A stretch of 64,000 bases of DNA from NCBI GenBank assembly GCA_036365455.1, contig JAWQUS010000010.1:15198501-15262500 (forward strand). The letters are read 5' to 3'. The notes below the pieces were generated by a model. That model worked only from the letters and a program-made list of their open reading frames with translations, was not told the origin of the DNA and ran no database searches. This DNA comes from Macrosoma leucophasiata. Its lineage: Eukaryota > Arthropoda > Insecta > Lepidoptera > Hedylidae. Of this stretch, positions 12,251 to 24,800 are shown one piece after another. Position numbers and translations under genes: made by a program. Positions within the stretch are counted from its first letter, which is position 1. Every line of letters begins with the position of its first letter.

Positions 12251-12987
12251 ACATATGCATTTAGTAAAAAGCGGTTATTTTCGTATTACAAACAGACACT
12301 TCAATTTTATTTATTTGAATAGATTGAATAAATGTCTATATTGGTAGTAGATATTGTAGAACTCATATTCCGATGAATAGGTACCTAATAGGTACCTATC
12401 TGATGACAACATGCAGCTACGAATTTATGAACCAATACGTAAATTATGTTTAACCAATAACGCCTTTTTTAATTACAGTGAAGGGAAAGATTTTTTTTTA
12501 AATAATGTCAAATACGCACACTTTAAGACGCTCATCGGAGTTATTAGGAGTGATGATTAGTCAGAGTGCAGACAATACGGAACGATTGGATAAAAATAGT
12601 ACTACGGCGATATCAACGTGACTACGAGCCTACGAAAGCTTGAACACCTTAAAACCTTAAACTAATCCCAATTAGTATAATTAGGAATAAATGTTTTAAA
12701 AATAATTTATAAAAAAAACATACGCTTATAAATTAAAACACGTACGATATGACCTGAGGCAATACAAAATATATTTCCATTCAAATAAGTTGCTACTGCT
12801 ACTGGCGATGAAATGTGCGTGATGCTAAAAACTGAGGCTGCGTGTGCACCTTACCTCGTACCTACTGCGTTAAATATTAAGCGGGAGTCTCACCTGCGCG
12901 ACTCTAGACCGACAGTTGCACCACACCTGGGGTCTTATTTTCGTAACATAACAGCCACTGAATCACAATTGAATAATTAAATGATAG

Positions 12988-13191
12988 TGTTCAACACTAT
13001 CGTGTTCCGGTCAGGTGGTATTGTATGGCCCTGTAATTTCCGGCACAGAGGCATAACACCTTAGGCCTCGGGAGTGGCAACGCATTTGCATTTTGACCTC
13101 TGGTCATTGTGTCTGTCTATAGGCTGCAGTCATCACTTAACATCAATGTGAACTGCATACTAGTTTGCCACTTTATTACATAAAAAAAAAA
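12988..13191 (+). mobile_element. SINE-B, 5'-truncated, A-tailed
   Basis: Runs from TGTTCAACACTATCGTGTTC through GGCACAGAGGCATAACACCT to TAGTTTGCCACTTTATTAC and a 10-A run. Confidence 0.65.
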
Positions 13192-13518
13192 TCTTTGCTA
13201 TCTTACTTAACCAGTGTACGCGGCCTATGTTAGAGTAAGACGACGAACCGATTCTATTGCGATTAAACTGCATTTGTGTTACGAGAATTATTCCTTGAAG
13301 TTCGGATACAGTTCAAAAATTACTTAAACTACTTAAAATAATACAATGCTCAAAGTCTTGTCATTATTTTGAGATACGCCCATGTTCGCTTCTTGAATAA
13401 GAGATGAGAGGAACCTAGTTAGTCCAAGCCTATATTATTATGTACTGGCTAGGATCCTCTCAATCTCGAAACTTTAAGAGAATATTCAGTCCAACGAAAC
13501 TTTTATTATTGATATTAT

Positions 13519-13645
13519 GTTTTTTTATGTGATGTTAAGTGACAACTATATTCTATAGCCATCTACACAATAACCATAGGTCAAAGTGCAGATGCGTTGC
13601 CACCCCTGAGGACGAAGATATTTTGCCTCTCTGATAGTTACCTAT
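13519..13645 (-). mobile_element. SINE-B fragment, inverted and diverged
   Basis: Antisense family motifs GATGTTAAGTGACAACTATA, CAAAGTGCAGATGCGTTGCC and TTGCCTCTCTGATAG are present. Both ends are degraded. Confidence 0.5.
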
Positions 13646-14399
13646 TATTGGGCCGTACATGTTCTATGAGGTTCTATAGAACCTTTATCCAGAAACGACT
13701 TATCCAGATTTAATTGCCAGTATCAGCAGTCGCGGGCGCACTAGATTGAACGAGGCTTAATATGATTCTTTTTATCTCGATGTTTGATAACTATGCACCG
13801 CGCGTGCCTGCGGCCACGGACACGGCTACTGCCTTCACGCAAACCCAAAATTTTAATACATACAATATGCATATTTGAATTTCGAATGCCTATATTCTCT
13901 ACGCCGACCTCGTGTATTCAATTTGGCCGGCGGTAGTCTTTAATGATTAAGCAAAATCTTAAAGTACCTACGTAGATAAATATTCGAAGAGCAAAATTAA
14001 AAAGAGCTGCAAGGCACTACAAGGTGTGCCATTAATAATGTCATTGATATGCCTTAAGATTGAATACAAATATTTTTTTAGGTGACAAAAATATTACGAG
14101 GTTGTTGTTTATCTATAGACAGTAAACACTAACATAACAGATGTGAAAGTAAGATTTAGTTCTTTTAAACATATAAACAAGGCATAAAAGTTAAAACCAC
14201 TCTAAAACTAAATAATTAGGTAAAGTTAATAAAGAAGCAGTGCTAATAAATTGAAAATAACTATACAAACTTTTTCTACTTGAATAACATTTCAGAATTA
14301 AGTAAGTATCAGTGAAACGCGCATGGAAACCATTAAATTGCTCGTGGTATAAAGAAAGTTTAAAAATGAAGATACTCCGACGTGTCGAATAATGAATTT

Positions 14400-15130
14400 A
14401 AACGAGTTTCATAACTCGTTTCTCAAAAGTAGTCGTGACGCCCGAATTTCCGTTCTCAGCCACCATTTTGTGAAATAATCGATATGCGTGCAAATAAACA
14501 TCCCCTAAAAGATGCTTATCCTTATTTTGAGGTTACAAAGTTGATGGTAGCGGACGGCGGCGCGGACAGCGGGGAAGCTGAACAAGTTTCTCATAGTCCG
14601 ATAAATGTGGATAAATCTTGGGACTAAACTTATTGCTTCTACTATGCATTTGCTTCCTTAGAGGAATAATAATTCTATGTTTGCTTCGTTCTCTATAGCG
14701 TTTACGATTGTAGCTTGTCAACAGTACAGATGGTTGTTCTGACGGTAGAGATATTTCGTTTCGACAGCAAAATGGCATACCGAGCTGACGAGTATGCGTA
14801 CCCAAAATAATAATATGACGTTTTCATATATTCAGTGGTTCTTATATTGAAAAGATGAGTTAAATCCGTATAGGTATATGTACAATCAAACAAAGAAAGG
14901 ATACGAACACAGTCACCGGTCGACTGGAGGGTGACGCTGTTGCTCGCTGCCGCTCAAAGACAGCGAGTGACAGCGCGGAAAGGAGAGAACCATCTAGACG
15001 CCATCTATGTAGAATTGTTACACAACTGCCCGCGTTGCCTATCGCTATCGTCCAAGTTACGGCCTCAGAAAATGGTCGGATACGAGGCTCGCGGCCATTC
15101 TGCGCATGCTCCAGCCTACTGAATTACACA
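14400..15130. promoter_or_regulatory. CpG-rich, promoter-like segment with short ORFs
   Basis: A patch of higher GC with many CpGs, e.g. GCGGACGGCGGCGCGGAC at 14549-14566. It includes CAGCCACCATTTTGTG, which contains a YY1/Pho-type CCATNTT core. A 27-codon ATG frame (14544-14627, MVADGGADSGEAEQVS) has no donor before its stop. Several opposite-strand frames also stay open, as expected from CpG richness. It may be a promoter or non-coding first exon, possibly of Tgi 4 kb downstream, but no splice chain proves it. Confidence 0.3.
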
Positions 15131-15268
15131 CATCCTCTCCTTTTGCTTCGGGCAATTTGCAAGGGATGGCTTAAAAACCAGCCAGTTTATTTGGTTTAAC
15201 CAAATTGAAAATCACTAGTAAGCGTTAATTTTCTGGTAGGAACATTGAAATAGATCGCTGAAGTAAAC

Positions 15269-15696
15269 CTATTCACTTACGTTGTTGGACCTATCTAACG
15301 CAAAACAATACCAACTAACGACTGTTTTGTACGTAACTGTTGGTGACAATGACAAAAAACAATTTTGTAAAGGATTTGGTATATAGTGCATACAATGACA
15401 CAAAAATTTAAATTTGAAATGGTTTGAATTAAGATTTCTTTGCATCTGAAATGTAAGGTAGTACCTAAAAAAACCTAAATGCTCTACAGACCCGAAATAA
15501 GCCGTAGTCTCCTTCTTAAGGTCGATGCGCAAAATTTCTTGTTGGGTACTGTACAGTCCTTCGACATCGACAGTTATAGGACAACTGGGACAAGTAATAA
15601 GTACTATGAGTTCTCTAGCTTTTTTCCCTGAAGCAGCAATGGCCTCGATCGGTACCGAGAACAATAAGAAATCAACTGTCATATTTTTCTGGTGGC
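15269..15696 (-). other. Candidate minus-strand exon, unassigned
   Basis: A CCCTCAG acceptor (minus strand, ending at 15697) precedes an open frame whose first ATG is at 15682. It reads MTVDFLLFSVPIEAIAASGK, then VEGLYSTQQEILRIDLKKET. The codons look protein-like, but I recognise no family and no donor is certain. It does not join in frame with the candidate exon at 16640-16826. Confidence 0.2.
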
Positions 15697-16179
15697 CTGA
15701 GGGATTACGTAACTAAGGACTTCTTGATTTCGATATCAGATAATATTTTATAGTAAATAAGCGCGTTTGTGTAATTTGTCCTTTAAAATGGACAAAATCA
15801 GCTAAAGTTATATTAATATACTGATGGGAACCAGATAATGATTAGCTGTGCTAGTAGTGCTCCACTTACATTTTATTATATATGCTATAGGTATTACTTA
15901 TGCTAGGAGCATCTGGCATCGCATTAAGTGACCATAAAGGAATAAATGCGTGCAAATGTGGATATCTCCCACACTCACAATCGTCTTTTATATCCTTCCT
16001 CTGTCATATATTGTCCCCATTTTTACGATCACATAAAACTCTAAATCAAATAATAACCATATCGCATATATCTGCCTTTTTCACCATTTTACTGCATATG
16101 AAAATAAACATTTAACAAACATAGGTACATGTGAAATAAGTATTTTATTTGCATCAGTATTGGACTTACTCCCAATATT

Positions 16180-16395
16180 TTTTTTTTTATGAATTGAAGG
16201 TGGTAAGCAGTCTTGCAATTTATATGGAGGTCAAGTGATCACTGCAGTGTCTTTGGACATCAACACAAAAACCAGAGGTCAGAATGGACACGCGTTGCCA
16301 TCCCTAAGATCTAAGTTGTTTTGTCTCGTGTGATAATAGTTATACCATACCACCTAACCGGAACACGATCGAGCTGAACCCTTCATTTGGCGGCA
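16180..16395 (-). mobile_element. SINE-B, inverted, diverged
   Basis: A T-run (about 16178-16189), then GGTGGTAAGCAGTC, CACAAAAACCAGAGGTCAGA and CCACCTAACCGGAACACGAT mark an antisense copy. It is more diverged than the copies at 43490 and 49531. Confidence 0.55.
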
Positions 16396-16639
16396 GATGC
16401 CAACGCACTGCCAGTCATAAAAGATTTATTGACGCCAATTGTGAAAAACCTTACCAGCCGTGGGAAGACGTCAAAGAAAAATTCGTTCAATAATTCGCTC
16501 TACGAAAGGTTCTAAGAAAACAATAATAAATTTGTCAACTGTCCGGTCGGTGCGAATGGTATATTTCTCTTTGGCGGGTAGTGCGATATAGAAAAATAGA
16601 TAGTGGCACCATACAAAATAGATTAACAGAGCACTCACC

Positions 16640-16826
16640 ATTGTAGAGGCGGTAGAACGCACAGACTGATCACAGATATTTCTGCACAGGATCTAATGTT
16701 CTTAACCATCAGGCCCAAGGCGCCAATGGAATAGAGTGCCGTGGAACTCAGGTGATGATTTTGTAGGGGTAAAAGTGCAGACTCATCTTCGATGACTTGA
16801 ATTGGACCAAATTTAGTTGTCACCAA
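16640..16826 (-). other. Candidate minus-strand exon ending in a strong GTGAGT donor
   Basis: The minus strand reads VTTKFGPIQVIEDESALLPL, then STALYSIGALGLMVKNIRSC, and meets CAATG|GTGAGT at 16640/16639. The hydrophobic run before the donor could be a membrane segment. No family is recognised, and the partner exon is unknown. Confidence 0.2.
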
Positions 16827-18083
16827 TCTGAGACCCGCTTAGAGAGTGCTTGACTTAAGACACAAGTCTAGTTCTCCTTTTCTTGATAAACGCAGACAAA
16901 CATTACATTACACTAATGTTATGACATGACCATCTCCCGTGCAATAGTTCATAGCATAAAAGAATAGGGATAAGCTCTTGAAAAATTGGGACACCTGGCA
17001 ACACTGATAGTACCTAACCTACTGCGTTAAGTAATTTTATTTGACAGTTTATAGTCGATTACTATAGTCAGGTAGCGTATAAAGCGAGCCCTGTGGCGTT
17101 CCGCCTGAATGGAGCGTCGCGCGTCGCACCAAATAAAACAACACAAAAGGAAGGAATATAAAACGCCGACCTGTTACTTAATTACATTTCAGACCATTTT
17201 CAAAGAATATCCTTTGATGTAAGCTACAAAAAGCATTTATAAATTAATTTCCTGAAGAAATTCCAATCTCATTTCTAGAAAATACTACCTACTTACTTAT
17301 CCATTGTTACGTTCACTTTTTATGTCCAACTTAATCTAACAGTCATTATATCTTTAAAATATTCGCCTGATTGGGAAAGATTATTGTTTTCTCTATGTTC
17401 ATTTCTGATTTCGTTCTGCCAGACATAATTAAAATAGCGGCGCCAAGACTCTACCTGTCGGCAGCCCTTTGCTTTTGCTCTATTAGACAATAAAAAAGTT
17501 AATGCCTGTACCTCACTATAGAACTCGGCAACTTCTCACAGTTCGACCTCACCCCCTCCCCTCCCTACCTCTTCGCTCGCTCCGTGAAAATAAAACACAA
17601 CCTTCCAAGGATACAACCACCGTAATTTTAAAACTTATCATTAGGAACCGGTACAAATGAAAATGATCTTTGAATGCAAAGGAATAGAATTTTACTCTCT
17701 GTTTGGTCGTTATGTTAAGGTGCTCTCATGTGAGCATGTTATAAGTTACTTTCCATGTATACAATAAAGATCAAAATCATTCGTCCTAGAAAATTAAATA
17801 TTATAAGGTTGTATAGGCGACGGAAGGGAGAAGAGCGGAGGGTTCATTAATCCCCGCGCCCTGCGCTCACGCACTTTCATGAATGGACCGAACAGGTTGA
17901 TGTATTCAACTACAGGTTGATGCATTATTGTTTTTTATTTATTTTTGTAATTTATTCATTGATAAAAAAAACCAGTTATAAAAGTGTATTTAATTCGCAT
18001 ATTCAAGTTTGTCCAGTAACCACCGAGGATGTTCATGAATTTATGTATTTATTCCAATAAAAAACGGGGCACCGAAAAGAAAA

Positions 18084-18666
18084 ATGATGCGCATTCTTTT
18101 TATTTTACTATGTCAGCATTCTCTTTGTGAGGCAGATGAAATCATAAAGCGATCGTGCTGTAGTTTTCACTTATCATATTTCCCGGTAGGTAGAACAAAG
18201 TGCATTCAAATTCACAAGGTTTTGATAATGTCATGTCTTATTTTTATAACAATAGCCTTAAGTATGCTTTTGGCACATGGTCGGTATTCTTGCGTGTGCG
18301 CAGGCCGATCCCGAAACATCCTGTGTTTTATAAAGGTTCGAAGGAAGCGCCGCAACGTCCGGCCGCGTGGATGTAGCATGATGCTCTTTTTCCTTTTCGG
18401 TTTATTTTTTGTTCATCTCATTTATTTATTCCAATGTAATCTCTTCCAGTTCGTTTTTTATTCAGTCGACCTTCAGTGTTACCTGTGCCGGGACGCCAAT
18501 GCGTTGTCTATTGATTTGGTGCCATTTATCTAAAGGATTATTAGTGTTGTTAGGAAAATAATTAGTGTAACTATTTCCGTGGAGTGTTTATGAGGATATT
18601 GTGTTATAATAATTGGATTTAGATGGTTTTGTACATTTTGTGGTTCCCCTGTGACGTTGTATTGTG
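18084..18666 (+). promoter_or_regulatory. Region upstream of Tgi exon 1, likely 5' UTR or promoter
   Basis: Unique-looking DNA without a recognised repeat precedes the Tgi start. It includes a locally CpG-rich part around 18290-18375. A 149-codon open frame runs across it but has no recognisable domain and a Phe/Leu/Cys-rich composition, so I read it as non-coding. The start site is not determinable. Confidence 0.3.
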
Positions 18667-18802
18667 ATGATGGAACTGCCGCAATATCTTGTACTTCTGG
18701 CGCGAACTTCACTTAGCAATCTACAATTATCAATGGAACCCCCACATTCGCCGAAATTTAATTTGCCTTTATGGCAACCGTGGGTGCCTTCACCACAAAA
18801 AG
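18667..18802 (+). CDS. Tgi: Tgi coding exon 1
   Basis: The exon opens with tandem ATG codons (18667, 18670) and encodes 45 codons plus one base, beginning MMELPQYLVLLARTSL and ending near WVPSPQK. It stops at a GTACTT donor (18803). The single leftover G joins the AG that opens exon 2 to make Glu. The phase fit and lack of stops support it, although no conserved domain is present. An in-frame TGA 15 nt upstream of the first ATG limits the N-terminus. Confidence 0.7.
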
Positions 18803-21800
18803 GTACTTACACCTATTCTCTTTTTTATGAAGGTTGTTAAAATGCATGTAGGTCTTCTACTTATATGTGAACATTAATGCGTTTTACATCGTTGATAATG
18901 TTCTTTACGATATCTTCTTATCGCTTTATTTGGGAGGTATGATATTTTAATTATACTTACTTACATACATATTAAACGTATCAGCTATTGGCATATATTA
19001 TTATAACTTATATACAATTTTTGATAGTAAGAATAATTAACATCAAAAAGTACCTTACCGACGCTACTTTTTTATCTAATGTGTACTTATTTATTAACAT
19101 CAAAATTATAAATAGGTAATTAGGTATATTTATGTTTACGTGACTTATACTAAAATAAATATTCATGATTAACTGTAATATTTGCAAATAATATGTCAAT
19201 TAAGCAATAAATTATGCTATTAATTAATAATCTAAGCCTTTTTTGTGTTAGAAATAATAAAATAAATTCATACAAAATCTATTATCCTGCAATGTAATAA
19301 TGCTAAGTCCTTGTCAAACTTTGCTGAATCGAAATCTTGTTGAAAAACAATACCTAAGCAGACATCGACATTGAAGTGTCAATATCTCCAGAGTTCAAAA
19401 TGGTTGTGATTTTTTTATTTCTTTAAGTACCGTACGTTATCACCCTCATTCATAAACGGATATTGGATATATCTTTGACAGTTGCATTGTTAGTTGTGTA
19501 AGAAAGAAAAAGACAAAAGAGTTATTATCAATACTTTAAAACCCGTTTATGAATAAGAAGGTAAGGCACAAATGTGTATAACATGAAGATACCTAACTTA
19601 CAGAGACGCCCAGCACGGCGTCGAGTGGCGAGTCAGAGGGCGACCGCACGCTGTCTCCCGAAGCACCGCGGACGCCGCACGCCAAAGAGCTGACCGGAAA
19701 GTGGCGCAGAGAACGCCGCTCCACGCGACTGCCCGATTATACGCCCAGGTATGTACCTATAATATTAATATGAAGACAATACAAATACGTCCAAGCTGGT
19801 GTTCGATCGTCGAATGGTGATCAGAGTGTGACCGAAACGCCAAGAATATTGAACATCAAGTTGACCGGCAAGTTGGGTAGAGAAAGCCGCTCCACGCGAC
19901 TGCCAGATTATTCGCCCAAGGTGTGTATTACAGGATTACGCAACATACTGAGACGTGAAGCACGACGTCCGATCGTGGAGTGGTGATTGGAAGGTGACCG
20001 TAACGCTGCGGATATTGGATATCAAGAGTTTGACCGGCAAGTGGTGGAGAGAATGCCGCTCCACGCCTCTGCGTATTTATACGCCCAGGTGTATACAACA
20101 TACAGGGATCTTAAGCACGGCACTCGATCGTCGAACTACGATCGAAAGAAGACAAAGCGCCACGAACACCGCACACTAAAGAGCTGACCGGTGAGTGGTG
20201 CGGAGAACGCCACTCCACGCGACTGCCCGATTATATGCACAGGTGTGTATATTAGATGACTACACAATACGATGTCCTATCGTCGAGTAGTGGTTGGAGG
20301 ATCCGATGATGGTACATCTAGGTTTGGGTGAGTACCTACCAAAATAAGAATACAAGTAACACAGACACAAAGAAGCTGACCGGCTAGCGTAGGGTACGCT
20401 CCACAGGAAGGTTCAGGTTTGTTAAGTGTACCACAATGAAGATATAAAATTAAAGAGACAGCGTATACCAAGATCGGGCAGTGACGCAAGGAGAACTGCT
20501 CCACAGACCACAAGACTGTCCGCGATTGGGTTCATCGTCATGTTCGGTTTCAGGTTATAACAGAGTACTTATATTTTTTGTGTAATGTTGGTAGTAAACA
20601 GACGTGCTTAACAGATAGATGGTAAGTGAATAGTCTGCAGCCTTGTCTTGGTATACGCAGACCAGAAATTCCTGAGGCCTACGTTGTTTTAAATACGGGA
20701 CCAAATGTTCCTATGTAACTCGACGATATAAATGAACACTAGCATTTGGCGACAGACGGATTATTTATTTTATCAGATGCGGTTACAGTTGTTTTGTGTG
20801 AACCTATATTATTATTTATCCTCAAATTATTATCTATTGTTATAATTATATTCTGACTGAGGTAGCTGTCGCGACAGCGAATGATAATCAATGCATACGG
20901 CTACTAAATATTCAAACTAAATAGGTATTTCATAGCAAACAAAATGTCACCTTATTTTGCCCTAAAATAGAGCTGTGGAAAAGTGAACGTCACTGGATAC
21001 ATAGAAAGGTTATTTAAATTGTTTTTGGCTCTTCTGTGATATTTTATTGCGCATTTATTTTTTTTACTGCTTTGTACTATCTGATCTAGTAATTAATTCA
21101 TGCAGTGTTTCCTACGAGTATATTCTATCCTGAAAGACTGCTATCAAAAAAGTATTATAATGTATTGTTTTAAGTTTGGGGCTGGTAGGAAGGGCATCAG
21201 TAAGGTACCTATTTAAAGTAATTAAATCTTACAAGTGTGAGTATAGAGATTAGAGAGTAGGAATTTATCTGCATTTCCTTATTTGTTTTAAAGGTCCGTG
21301 GGCCCCAACATGTTTATTTAGAAACGTTAGGCCCATTCATAAACTTTACGACGTAAAAATTTTACGTTCTTAAGCAGCTACACAAATTTATTATGTATTT
21401 TATAGGTACCTAATGAATCAATTATTGAATCTTCTCGATGATAAGTTATTATTTTTAACATAAATATTGTTTTCAGGTTTATGGTTTTTTTATATTATCA
21501 TGATAACTTCGATAAAGTTAGAGCAGACTCATTAAAACAATTGTATTATAGGTAGGTATTTAGATAAGACTCAATTTGAATACGATACGAGTTTATTATA
21601 TCTAAAGAATGTCACCTATATTCTCATTTTCAATGATATCACATAATAACATAACAAAACAAATACGACAAATATAGTACCTAATAATGCTAACAACATT
21701 TAAATAAGAGCGTTGGAAGAGCTATATCTAAACAAGCAAAAAGTATAATTTAACTTATGTACCTATATAATATCTACTGCTCCAACAGTATTCGAAAAAT

Positions 21801-24800
21801 GAAACAGTAGATGTGGGAGAGAGCCTGGGAGCATGCTAAGAAAACCTATAAAATAATAATACACATTGTCTTATTTGGACTATGGTAAATAGGTTTACCT
21901 ATTTGCCGTTTGACTGCTCATGAAGATTTGATATGATCAAATCAACTGTATCATAAATAAGTAACTTATTTTATCGAAATAGAACATAACTAATATTATT
22001 ATTAGACTTATCGTCTCACTGTTTGTCCTAAAGTACCTACTTAACTGATGTAAATCAAACTTTGCGCTTGTGTGAAGTTTGATCCAACTTGAAAGATTGA
22101 GATGTGAGCTAACCTAGCTTACACCTCAATTTATAGTCGAAATATAGTATTTAAATTGCACCCGTGCGTAGTAATTACATGTGATAAAGACAATCTCTAT
22201 AATCCGGTATTGTAGCCATTTTGTAAAATCTCTAAAAAGTCTTGGACTGATGGCTATCATAGCTTGCTGCACTATCATGTGATTCAAATTTTATAACAAT
22301 AGGTATTTATAATGTAAGATAAAACTGCTTGTAATTACAATAACCAATCATGGTCCCCTGCGCCGGAGAGTTACCGCTGTCACCATGACATATCCAGCTC
22401 TATCTGTCAGGATATTAAGATGAAGTAATTTCCCTAAGACCCTAAAAAGTATTGTGTAATTCCAGAGAGAACTGCAAGATGGCGTTGCGATCGCAGTCAT
22501 TCAACGAGAGACGCACAGTAGCGTGCTTGCCGCGCGCGCAGCCTCACAGCGATGGCGAACTATCCGACGAAACTGACGATCTACCCGCGAACCTATCATA
22601 TAATGGGAAAGGTGAGCCTGACTAAATAATTCTAAGAATAATGTTCAAGAAGTCATATGCGAGTAAATGAAACCAATTGGCATAACAATAGTACTAGATA
22701 TAATATATCTGATGCCGCAGACGATCGGAAAAATAATAATTATCAAAAGCCACCTCTCCTGGTGATGGCTCACAACACCTACGAAGCATCTGCGAGCCTA
22801 TACGAATATTTATCACGACTGCCTAACTAAAGAATTCTAAAAGTAATGTTCAAATTGTTCAATCTTATGCTGGGATATTACTAAATAGGATAAAATTCAT
22901 AGAAACCTCACTTAGCGATTGTAACAGAAGCAGAAACTAGCATGTAATGGTAAAGAGGGAAATGTTTTTAATTTAGGAAAGTTAATAGAATCCATCAACT
23001 TTTGAAATGGCTACCAACCGCATCAGCTAAGTAAACCTAATAATTCACTCTAAAATCTAGTACACAATGGTATTGGTTAGCATCTGGGTATTCTTAGATG
23101 CTACACTAATTAGCTTTACAAATGATACTACGTTTTATAGTCACAGTATACTATTACGTGTTTTTCTTTTGGGGTCACCCCAAGAATAAGGATGGGCTAC
23201 AGATGGAAAAGCCCTAGCGCTTATACTCGTACATCGACAGATGTATACGAAATCAAGATCGGCTAAAATATCTCTAATAATGGATGCCGACTTTGGAAAT
23301 CATTATGCTCTAGCTAGTTGGATTACTTGCCTTGTTTAAATCTTTTCCTTTTATATTTCATTTCAAATTTATAGCAGTCAGATTTTCTTGATTTTTATAA
23401 CATATCCTACATTAAAACAGCAAAGATAATTGGAGAACAGACGGTATATCACAACATAGTCAACACGTAATAAAAAAAGAAAAGATGTAGCAATCAAGGG
23501 GAAATGATAAATTTATATCAACATGATAAGGGGTGACTGCGAAATGTCTGTATAAACTGATGCACCCGATGATTCAGTCCATACAAATCCTAATAAATGG
23601 AAAAGGTGAACATAGTCATTGCGTTATGTCATACATTTTCTAGGGAATTCAATATTATCAAAAATGAGGTCCGCCCATCTAGCGGTTATTCAGACGTAGC
23701 CTTTTCTCGTTACGCATTCAGCTGCTTTATCTCGTATAATCTTATCGGTGCTGTGTAAATTTTTAGAGAAGTTCATTGAAATAATATATAATATTTAATT
23801 TTATTCAAATAGTGTCTTACAGTGATTTGGAAACATGAGAGTTAAGGGACTTGGCTAACTTTCCAATTCATAGCTCTGTAACAGTAATGTCGTTGTATAT
23901 TTTATAAATCTATTTTTTGTTATTCATAATCATTGATATACAAAGTATATCAAAGTATATACAAAGTATATCAATGCTCATAATATAAAAATGAGACAAA
24001 GTTCTGAAGAAAACAAGGAAATGTTTTGCCGGAATCCAATGGAGCCATAAAAGGAATGCAAGATTTTAATCAACTAGAAGCACCATATTTTCTCTTTCTA
24101 ATCATTCACGCCAAGTCCCTGACGGTATAAGCAGGGCGTATGGAGTCCCCGATATCCTTACACACCTGCCGTGCTTTTTCTACATTCATAGATAACTAAG
24201 TGCAGTAGATTTATATGTGAGGTTTCCCCTTTTTTTTTTTCAACTGGCCCAATACTCTTGCACATTGAGTAGGTAAGTTGAAAAGAAAATCCTTTGAGTC
24301 CGAAGACTTTAATGCCAGATATGTAGGACTTCATAGGCCGAATTTCACGTGTGTTATTGGCATTTCAACTTAAACATTCCCACAAATATAATACAAATTC
24401 CCTGGTGAGGAGACCAACGGTTAGGTATTGAGCCCCCACGCTGCGACAAGATTCCCTCCCGTGGGGGTGCTAAGTAATAACTTAACCTAACAGCAGCGTG
24501 TTCCACAGCACCACCGGAGTACCCGAACCGTAAGCACGAGGCTCCTATAGACATGCGGCTGCGGTCTCGGCCTGCGCCCCCGCCCTACAACCGGCCCTCG
24601 GTCATCAAGAGCAACGACACGCCTCCAGGTGAGCTAATAATATCATTGCGTTATTACCGCTGCCGAGTTAAATATTCTCAGATTTTCAGTGTTTGGAGTC
24701 TCACCATGCTTCTCAAACATTCTATGCGTACTTCACCCTCCCCCGTCATAACTTTCACAGAGGCAAAACAACTTAAGCCCCAAGAGAGTCCCTTCTCTCT

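Larger units (their letters stand above)
1..14399. other. Intergenic, repeat mosaic, no supported gene
   Basis: AT-rich DNA between the listed repeats shows no convincing exon. 513-960, 1560-2700, 3890-4990, 7560-8090, 8780-9650, 9990-11040 and 13200-14400 hold only short chance frames and TAGGTAGGTAC-type stretches. A GC-rich patch at 10850-10925 (GCTGCGCCGGCGCAGC palindrome) has no recognised function. Confidence 0.5.

Noticed and set aside
18084..18533. 149-codon plus-strand frame upstream of Tgi
   Set aside because: Cys/Phe/Leu-rich with no domain, no conserved start context and directly upstream of the better-supported Tgi start. More likely 5' UTR or chance.
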